From a virus, in IMG/VR virus record IMGVR_UViG_3300042868_010225, positions 1-34,816 of that record: a stretch of 34,816 bases of DNA; one strand, written 5' to 3'. Shown here one piece after another: positions 28,398 through 34,816 of the stretch; within the stretch, counting starts at the first letter, position 1; each line of letters opens with the position of its first letter. Made by a program: the position numbers and the translations under genes. Below the pieces are notes generated by a model. It was not told where the DNA came from, did no database searches, and saw only the letters and a list, made by a program, of their open reading frames with translations.

Positions 28398-30369
28398 AGC
28401 ATATAACATTATAAACGTCCAATTTGACCAAGCACAACAGCCTAGATTTGAAGAAAAGAAAGGCCGTAACTACGTCGAATTTGGCGAACGAAACAATTAC
28501 CCAAACTACTTAATTGACCTATTTGGCGAAAGTCCAAAGCACGGCGCAATTGTTAAAGGTAAAGTTAACTACATTTTTGGCAAAGGTTTTGAGGATATTA
28601 CTCAAAAAGCTAACACCCAAGGCGAGACCTGGAACCAAATTTTAAAGCGCTCTATTTTAGATGATGAATTACATGGCGGATTTTACTTGCAAATTATTTA
28701 TAATGCGCTAGGTAAAATTAAAGATGTATTCCATATCGAGTTCCAAAAGGTGCGTGCTAACAAAGAACTAAATTGTTTCTATGTTAAAAACGACTGGACT
28801 GCTAGCGACTTTAAAGAAAAAGCGCGCGAATACCCAGCCTTTAATTTAAGTGATCCAACCGGATCGCAAATATTATTTGTAAAGCAGTACAACCCTAAAA
28901 GCGATGTATATCCTTTACCAAGTTACTTCCAAGGTTTAAACTACATTGAGAGTGATATTCAAGTAAGCCGCCATATTTTAGGCAATGCAAAGCATAATTT
29001 TGTCGCTACTAAGTTAATCAATTTTAATAACGGCCTACCTCAAGAAGAAGAGCAAGAAGAAGTAGAACGCGATTTAAAGAATAAGTTTGCTAACCATGAC
29101 GGCGACCGCGTTGTAATAGCGTTTAACCCTAGTAGGGAAAACGCCGTTGATATTGTAAGCCTTGGCGAAACAAGTTTAACAAAAGAGGACTTTACAAATG
29201 TCAACAATTTGATTATGCAAGAAATATTTTCTTGCCATCAAGTTACAAGCCCGATGTTATTTGGTATCAAAACCGAAGGACAATTGGGTGGCCGTAGCGA
29301 AATTAGAGACGCTTACCAAATTTTTCAAAATACATACGTTAACGAGCGCCAGCAAGAACACGAGCAAACTTTTAGTAAGCTTATGAATTTAGCCGGTATC
29401 GAAGGCGAGCATAAGATAGTACCAGTTGAGCCGTTAAGCTTTGAATTTAGCGAAGCCGTAATGAGCGCAAACATGACGCGTGATGAAATTAGAGAGAAGC
29501 TAGGCTTACAAAGTGAAGTGGCAAAAGATGCAAGCGGTGCGCCGGTGGTGCAGCCAGTGCAAGCAAATGCAACTTTAACTAACTTAAGCGGACGCCAGCA
29601 CCAAAACGTTATGCGCATAGTAAGACAGTTTGCGAATGGTAAGATTAACAAGGCGCAAGCAAGCTTAATGCTTAAGAATGGTTTTGGATTTACCGACGCG
29701 GACGTTGATACATTCTTAGGCGTGGACGAAGATCCGGCAACGGAGCAAGCATTCGCTAGCATGCAAGACGAATTATTACTTAATGAGTTTGCAGCATGCG
29801 GAGACGATGTTAATGACTTTGAAGTAATAGAAACCCACGAAGCTAGAAACTACGAAAAGTTTGCCGACGAGGAAATTAACGTACTTAAAGCAAACGTGCT
29901 TGATTTAATAAGCAAAGACAAACGTGTAACGCCGGAGGTTATGGCCAAGGTGCTTAACAAAAGCGTCGAGCAAATAGATAACGCACTAGAGGCGCTAAAG
30001 ATTGAGGGGTACTTAGTCCAAACCGGTATGGAAATAAGTATTTTAGCCCCTAATTATACACCGGTTGTAAGAAAGTTAACCGAGCCACTAAAGAAGATTC
30101 CAGGTGGCGACAAGGCAACTAAGACCGAGGTGCTTTTAAGATATACTTACCAAGGGCCGGAAGATAGTAAGAATAGACCATTTTGTGCGCGCATGTTACA
30201 ACTAGCTAAAACAAAGCTTTGGAGCCGTAGCGACATAGAAAACATAAGCGAGCGTTTAGGCTACTCGGTATGGGATAGGAGAGGCGGTTGGTTTACGGAG
30301 CCTAACGGCAACCATAGACCTTATTGCAGACATAGATGGGATGTTAAAATAGTAACACGTAAAAAATAA
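28387..30369 (+). CDS. Portal protein fused to wHTH and Mu-F-like C-terminus
   Basis: 660 residues from ATG 28387; an earlier in-frame start would lie inside the preceding gene and give an atypical MKKVLCICMM leader. The N-terminal half is portal-like (NYVEFGERNNYPNYLIDLF, GAIVKGKVNYIFGKGF, SPMLFGIKTEGQLGG, RSEIRDAYQIFQ). Residues of about 493-548 resemble a winged HTH (VTPEVMAKVLNKSVEQI). The last 83 residues carry RPFCARM (597) and HRPYCRHRW (643-651), the Cys/His/Arg pattern of the Mu-F/SPP1 gp7 minor head protein domain. It should form the packaging vertex ring. The fusion and its distance from terL are unusual. Confidence 0.8.
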   Translation: MVNKAYNIINVQFDQAQQPRFEEKKGRNYVEFGERNNYPNYLIDLFGESPKHGAIVKGKVNYIFGKGFEDITQKANTQGETWNQILKRSILDDELHGGFYLQIIYNALGKIKDVFHIEFQKVRANKELNCFYVKNDWTASDFKEKAREYPAFNLSDPTGSQILFVKQYNPKSDVYPLPSYFQGLNYIESDIQVSRHILGNAKHNFVATKLINFNNGLPQEEEQEEVERDLKNKFANHDGDRVVIAFNPSRENAVDIVSLGETSLTKEDFTNVNNLIMQEIFSCHQVTSPMLFGIKTEGQLGGRSEIRDAYQIFQNTYVNERQQEHEQTFSKLMNLAGIEGEHKIVPVEPLSFEFSEAVMSANMTRDEIREKLGLQSEVAKDASGAPVVQPVQANATLTNLSGRQHQNVMRIVRQFANGKINKAQASLMLKNGFGFTDADVDTFLGVDEDPATEQAFASMQDELLLNEFAACGDDVNDFEVIETHEARNYEKFADEEINVLKANVLDLISKDKRVTPEVMAKVLNKSVEQIDNALEALKIEGYLVQTGMEISILAPNYTPVVRKLTEPLKKIPGGDKATKTEVLLRYTYQGPEDSKNRPFCARMLQLAKTKLWSRSDIENISERLGYSVWDRRGGWFTEPNGNHRPYCRHRWDVKIVTRKK

Positions 30370-30372
30370 ACA

Positions 30373-30957
30373 ATGAGTTTAAACATACTTTTCATAAACG
30401 AGACTTTAATTAAAAGCCGCACCGCAATAAGTGACGCCATAGATGGCAAGCAAATAAAGCCAACAATTAAGCTAGCGCAAGATAAATACATTTTGCCGGC
30501 TTTAGGTAGTGGGCTTTATAATAGACTACAAGCCGGTATTGATGCCAACAACTTAACCGCTAACGAAAAACTTTTGCTTGATGATTACGTTACCGATGCT
30601 TTGCTTTGGTTTACAATTGGTGAAATGGTAATAGCTACAAGCTACCAATTCTTTAGCAAAGGCGTATTGCAAAAGGGCGCGGAAGAAAGTAATAACCCTA
30701 GCAAGGGCCAGCTTGAATTACTAGAGCGTAAGTATATGTCAAACGGCGAGTTTTATAAGCAACGTTTAATTGATTACCTACGTGAAAATACAGAACTTTA
30801 TTTTGAATACTTAGACTACGGAAGTGGGTTTGATGCCATTGCACCGCAAGTGCAAGCGTACACCTCACCAATATTTTTGGGTAAGCGTAGTACTAGAAGA
30901 CGTGTCAGCAATTTAGATTTACCATATCCTTATAATTATGAAGGTACGCAGTTATAA
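30373..30957 (+). CDS. Head-tail connector (adaptor)-like protein
   Basis: 194 residues, helical N-terminal part (MSLNILFINETLIKSRTAIS, YILPALGSGLYNRL, DALLWFTIGEMVIATSYQFF) and a C-terminal loop with FLGKRSTRRRVSN. The size and all-alpha core fit a gp6/gp15-type connector docking under the portal, and it follows the portal by three bases. This is family-style recognition with support from position, not a specific match. Confidence 0.65.
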   Translation: MSLNILFINETLIKSRTAISDAIDGKQIKPTIKLAQDKYILPALGSGLYNRLQAGIDANNLTANEKLLLDDYVTDALLWFTIGEMVIATSYQFFSKGVLQKGAEESNNPSKGQLELLERKYMSNGEFYKQRLIDYLRENTELYFEYLDYGSGFDAIAPQVQAYTSPIFLGKRSTRRRVSNLDLPYPYNYEGTQL

Positions 30958-30992
30958 ACGCGAGTTCTTAGACAAAGTAAAACAAAAATTCA

Positions 30993-31427
30993 ATGACCTA
31001 CAACCAAGTAATAAAGACAATAAAAGCAATCCTAGGGAGCCACGCAATGATAAAGAGCGTAAAGGCGGCGACACCAAGGGAATGGCTTTTCGAGGATAGC
31101 CAGCCGGTTTTTCCCGTTGCTTGCTTTGCCATGAATAGCGGAAGCTTAAACGTAGGCCGTGAGCAAGTATATAACTTGTCTTTGTGGTTTTTAGATAAGG
31201 CCGGCATGGAGCGTGAGTTCGAGGATGACGTGGCATCGGATCAATTACAAATATGCGCGGACATTATAAGCGAACTACGTAACGGAGCCAACAACTGGAT
31301 AATAGACGACAATATTACTTATAGTTTAATTAGTGATAAGTTTGAAGATTATTTAGCCGGTGTTGAAATTAGTTTTAACATGACAACATTTTCGGATTTT
31401 GATGCATGTGATATACCTTTAAATTAA
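30993..31427 (+). CDS. Neck / tail terminator-like protein
   Basis: 144 residues, starting MTYNQVIKTIKAILGSHAMI, with a core of LNVGREQVYNLSLWFLDKAGMERE, DQLQICADIISELR and a C-terminal LAGVEISFNMTTF. An N-terminal helix followed by strands and a short helix-strand end is the plan of tail completion proteins that cap the tail tube. It lies after the connector gene, where neck genes are normally found. The call is inferred from fold style and context. Confidence 0.6.
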   Translation: MTYNQVIKTIKAILGSHAMIKSVKAATPREWLFEDSQPVFPVACFAMNSGSLNVGREQVYNLSLWFLDKAGMEREFEDDVASDQLQICADIISELRNGANNWIIDDNITYSLISDKFEDYLAGVEISFNMTTFSDFDACDIPLN

Positions 31428-31435
31428 TAACAATA

Positions 31436-31792
31436 ATGAGTACATATATACAACGATTTGCAAATATTAACGGCGTAACCGATACGCAAAGCACATGGCT
31501 ACAAGCTATATGCGAGGCTAATGGTATTATGAATCCGGTTAACGGAACCTGGATTGAGGCCTTGGCACGATTTGAAGGTGCAACGGATGCTTACAACGGA
31601 ACGTGGGCCGAGGCTTTAGTGCATGAAATGGGATTGACTTTAAATGGAACGTGGATGCAAACTTTAGCCGAGCAAGGTTTAATTAATTTAGTTGAGGCTA
31701 CTAATTACCAAACTAGGGTAGTTGCAGCCGGTGGAGTTGTTGAAGGGTTAACATGTTTTACAAACAAAATAAGATTTTTATTATATCATTAA
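31436..31792 (+). CDS. Small GTW-repeat protein with AAGxxVEGLTC end
   Basis: 118 residues containing four related units: STWLQAI (19-25), GTWIEAL (37-43), GTWAEAL (55-61) and GTWMQTL (71-77), spaced 16-18 residues. The tail end, NYQTRVVAAGGVVEGLTC (90-107), matches a motif in the protein at 17663. It precedes the fibre gene by 12 bases. The function is unknown; a fibre attachment or assembly part is a reasonable guess. Confidence 0.6.
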   Translation: MSTYIQRFANINGVTDTQSTWLQAICEANGIMNPVNGTWIEALARFEGATDAYNGTWAEALVHEMGLTLNGTWMQTLAEQGLINLVEATNYQTRVVAAGGVVEGLTCFTNKIRFLLYH

Positions 31793-31804
31793 AATAAATA
31801 AACT

Positions 31805-33589
31805 ATGGCATCTTTTTACGATAGCGCATCAATTATAACAATCCCTAGCGGATATAAAGCCGGCACCTTGTATAGTGCCAAGCCAACCGATGGCACCGGT
31901 GATATGGCGTTTACTAGAACTGGCGACACCGCAACCAGAGTTAATAGCGCCGGTATTATTGAAAGGTGTATTACTAACGCTGCTTTACAATCAAATAACT
32001 TTAGTAGTGGAAGCTGGGCTAAGTCAAACGTAACTATTGCTGGTAGTATTGCGGATCCAAATGGTGGAACTACCGCATTTTCTATGGCGGGAACTTCTGC
32101 GACTTCAAATTCTAAAAATATTGCTCAATTTCCTTTTGCAGTTGTTAATCAGCCAAAAACACTTTCTATTTATGCTAAGGCAAATACACATTCTTTTATA
32201 CAAATAAGAAATTCGGATCCTACAAACTTTTCAAATTTTGATTTAACTACTGGTACTTTTTCTGGTGGTACCGCACTTGCAAGAATGACAAGTATTGGTG
32301 GTGGTTGGTATAGATGTTCAATTTCATATACAAGTTCGGCTACTGGATATGTCTTGCATTTAGTTGATTCTTTAGCAGCAGCGCATGGAGCTAGTTCAAC
32401 AACAACAAATTCAGTTTACATTTGGCGCGCGCAAGCAGAAAGCGAAGATATACCTACAAATTATATCGATACCACAACCTCCGCGGTTACGCAAGGGCCG
32501 GTTACAAACCTACCACGTTTAGACTATTTTGGTAGCACATGCCCTCAATTATTAATGGAGCCGACAAGGACGAATTTAACGACATATTCTCAAATGTTTG
32601 ATGCTAGTATATGGACTAAAGATGCTGCATCTGTTAGTGGCAATGTTTTAGTAAGTCCAGATGGATACACTAATGCCGATTTATTAGTTGAAGATTCATC
32701 ACTAGGCAACCACAGAGTATTTAGGTCTATTCCATACGTATCTGGGACAACTTATGCTGCAAGTTGTTTTATAAAGCAAGGTTCTGGAACTAGAAGAATA
32801 ATATTTTTTTATGGTTCCACCGCTTTTGGATCAAATTTGATGGTAAATTTTAATATTCAAACCGGAGTAGTTACAACAAGTTCGGGATCTATTACTGGTA
32901 AATTAGAAAATTATGGAAATGGTTGGTATCGTTGTACTGCTATTGCCACTGCTACCATTACTGCTACTACAGCATTTGGTATATATTTAAGACAAACCGA
33001 TGCAGCTACTTCGGCTACTTACACTGGAGACGGAACTTCTAGTATGTACCTTTGGGGCGCACAACTTGAAGCCGGCGCGTACGCTACAAGTTATATCCCA
33101 ACAACCGCGGCGACTGTTACTAGGAATGCGGATGTATGTGCAAAGGCTTCAATATCTAGCTTAATAGGTCAAACAGAAGGAACATTGTTTGTTCAGTTTA
33201 ATTATAAAGGAACTCAAGATGGTTATATAGGAATTAATGATGGAACTGCTGGTAATAGAGTAATTATTGGAACACAAATTGCAAATAAAAATATAAGATT
33301 ATTAATTGATACTTTAAGCGTAAATCAAACACTTATTACAAGTGCATCAAATATTTTAGTTCCAGGTAATGTTTATAAAATGGCAGTAGCTTATAATAAT
33401 AATGATATTGCTTTATATCTTAATGGAGCTTTAATTGGAACGGATTCTACTGCTTCAATTCCAGCTACTACTAGATTTGAATATTCAGCTTTAACATCAA
33501 ACATAGTTTTTGCAGAACCAGTATTACAAACCTTAGTTTTCAAAACACGTTTATCAAACGCAGATTTAGCAACCCTTACAACTTTATAA
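31805..33589 (+). CDS. Receptor-binding tail/head fibre with carbohydrate-binding-like modules
   Basis: 594 residues. The N-terminus (SGYKAGTLYSAKPTDGTGD, ATRVNSAGIIE) is a typical attachment segment of phage fibres. Two similar modules follow (about 60-230 and 255-445), each with a SxxWxKxxx start and ending YIWRAQAESEDIPTNYI or YLWGAQLEAGAYATSYI, resembling CBM/jelly-roll folds. Residues of about 455-594 fit a LamG/ConA-type lectin (EGTLFVQFNYKG, YKMAVAYNNNDIALYLNGA). It is probably the host-recognition protein, and the duplication suggests modular exchange. Confidence 0.75.
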   Translation: MASFYDSASIITIPSGYKAGTLYSAKPTDGTGDMAFTRTGDTATRVNSAGIIERCITNAALQSNNFSSGSWAKSNVTIAGSIADPNGGTTAFSMAGTSATSNSKNIAQFPFAVVNQPKTLSIYAKANTHSFIQIRNSDPTNFSNFDLTTGTFSGGTALARMTSIGGGWYRCSISYTSSATGYVLHLVDSLAAAHGASSTTTNSVYIWRAQAESEDIPTNYIDTTTSAVTQGPVTNLPRLDYFGSTCPQLLMEPTRTNLTTYSQMFDASIWTKDAASVSGNVLVSPDGYTNADLLVEDSSLGNHRVFRSIPYVSGTTYAASCFIKQGSGTRRIIFFYGSTAFGSNLMVNFNIQTGVVTTSSGSITGKLENYGNGWYRCTAIATATITATTAFGIYLRQTDAATSATYTGDGTSSMYLWGAQLEAGAYATSYIPTTAATVTRNADVCAKASISSLIGQTEGTLFVQFNYKGTQDGYIGINDGTAGNRVIIGTQIANKNIRLLIDTLSVNQTLITSASNILVPGNVYKMAVAYNNNDIALYLNGALIGTDSTASIPATTRFEYSALTSNIVFAEPVLQTLVFKTRLSNADLATLTTL

Positions 33590-33590
33590 T

Positions 33591-33845
33591 ATGCAATTTA
33601 GAAAATACGAAATGACCGAAGCCACATGGTCAACTTTAAAAGAAACAATGCCGGAAGGTACCATCGCAATTGAACTAGGTTTTCTAGATGAAAACTTAGC
33701 CCAAATGTATAGCATCGATATTATATGGCCGGACAAAGAAATGTCTACCTTTAGCAAATACAAGGTGTGGCCGGAGCCGATGGGTTACCATTCATTCGGG
33801 TACGATATCGACCTAGATTATATTAACGCTTATAACAACCGATAA
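33591..33845 (+). CDS. 84-residue hypothetical fibre-associated protein
   Basis: A small acidic protein (MQFRKYEMTEATWSTLKETM, SIDIIWPDKEMSTFSKY, VWPEPMGYHSFGYDIDL). The pattern VWPxPxGxHxFG recurs in small phage proteins located after fibre genes, from memory, with no known function; a chaperone for the fibre is one possibility. It starts one base after the fibre stop and overlaps the next start (TAATG). Confidence 0.65.
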   Translation: MQFRKYEMTEATWSTLKETMPEGTIAIELGFLDENLAQMYSIDIIWPDKEMSTFSKYKVWPEPMGYHSFGYDIDLDYINAYNNR

Positions 33846-34018
33846 TGACGCAAGATTCAAGTCAAGCTTTAATTAACACCGGCGTCTCAATGACCGCCGC
33901 AACGCTAACAATTACGCAAGTGCAACCAATTATAACAATGGTTGCCGGTTTGGTGGCAATAGTATCGGGTATCATGGCCATACGTTATTACTATAAAGTA
34001 AGTAAAAAATATGACTAG
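33845..34018 (+). CDS. 57-residue holin-like membrane protein
   Basis: ATG 33845 overlaps the upstream stop, and TAG 34018 overlaps the next gene start (34011). It has a polar N-terminus (MTQDSSQALIN), a hydrophobic stretch of about 14-46 (LTITQVQPIITMVAGLVAIV) long enough for one or two helices, and a basic tail (RYYYKVSKKYD). That is a common small holin plan, and it lies upstream of the coiled-coil membrane genes. It may be the main holin or an antiholin. Confidence 0.6.
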   Translation: MTQDSSQALINTGVSMTAATLTITQVQPIITMVAGLVAIVSGIMAIRYYYKVSKKYD

Positions 34019-34547
34019 GTTTGCGCTTGTCATATCATTAATAGTAATAGCGCTGCTTTTAAGCAAATCTTACAAGGTAAGCGATCCTATAATTATAACA
34101 ACCATCGACACGCTTAAGGTTAAGCACGACTCGCTTATATATCGTAAAGGCAAAGATATCCGAAAAGACACGATTATATACGATACCATATCCGTAAGCA
34201 CAGCAGTTGACACCAACGCGATACTTAAAGAGTATTTCGCTAAGCATATTTATAAGGACACAATAAGCATACAAGACGGCACCATTGCCATTACCGACAC
34301 GATTAGCAAGAACGCTATCTTTGGCCGTTCGGTAAGTGCAAGCATTACTCACAAAATTATTAAAGAGGTGCGCGAGCTTCGCATACCTTACCAACCTAAA
34401 GGCGAACTTTATATAGGCGGCAACGCTACAACTAAAGGAACTTTAGGAGCGGGCCTTATTTATAAGACGCCTTATAAAGGACAAATCCAGCTAAACATAA
34501 ACACAAACAAAGAATTTCAAATAGGATATTTTAAAAAGATACTATGA
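34011..34547 (+). CDS. Membrane-anchored periplasmic protein of the lysis/surface region
   Basis: 178 residues: an N-terminal anchor (4-20, FALVISLIVIALLLSK), a charged, strand-rich middle with DTLKVKHDSLIYRKGKDIRK, and a C-terminal part with GELYIGGNATTKGTLGAGL, a beta-hairpin series that looks like a small outer-membrane or capsid-facing sheet. Comparable proteins in Bacteroidota phages are grouped as DUF6808-like from memory. A spanin-like role is possible. The last four bases overlap the next gene (ATGA). Confidence 0.55.
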   Translation: MTRFALVISLIVIALLLSKSYKVSDPIIITTIDTLKVKHDSLIYRKGKDIRKDTIIYDTISVSTAVDTNAILKEYFAKHIYKDTISIQDGTIAITDTISKNAIFGRSVSASITHKIIKEVRELRIPYQPKGELYIGGNATTKGTLGAGLIYKTPYKGQIQLNINTNKEFQIGYFKKIL

Positions 34548-34813
34548 CACTACCAATGACATTTAAAGAGTTTGCCAAGAACCCAATAGTTGCGACGCTA
34601 TTTTTAGTATTGCTTGCAATATCATATTTATACATTGACGTCCGTACTACTTTTAAAGACCAGATAACAACGCAAAACGTAAAGGTCGAAAAGCTAGATG
34701 ATAAGGTTGACGTTATGCAAGTGGCCTTAAGAAGATGTGACTCATCATTGGCTGCGGCAACGGCTAAACTTAGCACACTTGAAAGCCTAGGCAAAATTCA
34801 AAATATTAAGTAA
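34544..34813 (+). CDS. Membrane-anchored coiled-coil protein, possible inner-membrane spanin
   Basis: 89 residues: a short cytoplasmic N-terminus, one membrane helix (about 13-32), then a charged helical part (DQITTQNVKVEKLDDKVDVM, ALRRCDSSLAAATAKL) with one Cys. A type II anchor followed by a coiled coil fits an i-spanin. It starts at an ATGA overlap and ends with TAATG, joining it to the exported protein at 124 across the closure point. The 3' end is repeated at 2-124 with only synonymous changes, which supports it as a true coding gene. Confidence 0.65.
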   Translation: MTLPMTFKEFAKNPIVATLFLVLLAISYLYIDVRTTFKDQITTQNVKVEKLDDKVDVMQVALRRCDSSLAAATAKLSTLESLGKIQNIK

Positions 34814-34816
34814 TGA
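34690..34816. repeat. Right copy of terminal direct repeat
   Basis: This copy pairs with 1-127. The last 102 bases are identical and the three differences are near its left side. It supports closure of the genome between 34816 and 128. Confidence 0.9.

Noticed and set aside
30938-31099. 53-codon plus-strand frame between the connector and neck genes
   Set aside because: ATG 30938 to TAG 31099 encodes a Lys/Asn-rich sequence. Two thirds of it lies inside the neck gene in another frame, and only about 35 bases are unique. It might be a real small gene, but nothing supports it beyond being open.
1-34816. tRNA genes or diversity-generating retroelement
   Set aside because: I looked for cloverleaf-like sequences with GTTC-type T arms and for a reverse transcriptase with template/variable repeats near the fibre and tail genes and saw neither. 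A tRNAscan-SE run would settle the tRNA question.

Overview
The window looks like an essentially complete small tailed-phage genome. Bases 1-127 recur at 34690-34816 with three mismatches, and the genes on the two sides of that overlap join up, so the molecule is best read as a circularly closed (or circularly permuted) genome of about 34.7 kb. The host is most likely a member of the Bacteroidota. The DNA is AT-rich, purine-rich Shine-Dalgarno sequences are rare, several starts follow copies of the Bacteroidota -7 element TAnnTTTG, and many proteins resemble families I know from phages of that phylum (XkdF-like prohead protease, Prim-Pol/SF3 helicase, VRR-NUC, DUF3310, M15 endolysin, AAxGxxVEGLTC-type tail proteins). 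I see no integrase, excisionase, repressor, tRNA gene or CRISPR array, which suggests a virulent phage. I also see no tail sheath, and there is a short tape measure, which suggests a siphovirus-like particle.

Layout. A divergent promoter region at about 7132-7243 feeds two transcription units. The leftward unit (7131 down to 1622) is an early/replication block: an SSB-like protein, a PD-(D/E)XK nuclease, a DEDD exonuclease with a zinc ribbon, DUF3310, a mini-metallopeptidase, an SF2 helicase, several very small proteins and a protein ending in a DnaA-type DNA-binding helix-turn-helix. The rightward unit starts with a C5 cytosine methyltransferase, a VRR-NUC nuclease and an 831-residue primase-polymerase/helicase (7244-11058). 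After a 238-base non-coding gap with a G12 run and two promoter-like elements, a sigma-like factor (11297) opens the late region. The late region contains a sugar-modification cassette (two glycosyltransferases and an LpxA-like acyltransferase), the terminase, a probable tail assembly chaperone with a -1 frameshift site, tail proteins, another glycosyltransferase, tape measure, protease, scaffold, major capsid protein, portal, neck proteins, a receptor-binding fibre, and lysis genes that run across the closure point to the endolysin at 1555. The two units converge on a hairpin at 1569-1600.

How the genes may work together. The phage probably replicates with its own primase-polymerase, helicases and nucleases, marks its DNA with the cytosine methyltransferase, switches to late transcription with the sigma-like protein, packages with its own terminase, and leaves with a holin/spanin/M15 endolysin set. 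The most unusual points are: (1) a 252-codon second reading frame laid over the methyltransferase gene, with a G10 run at the place where a one-base slip would exchange one C-terminal half for the other; (2) a glycosyltransferase placed directly after a tail protein carrying four mucin-like threonine tracts, with more sugar-modifying genes upstream; (3) a T9 slippery site joining two open frames; (4) a portal fused to a Mu-F-like C-terminus, located after the capsid gene instead of next to the terminase.
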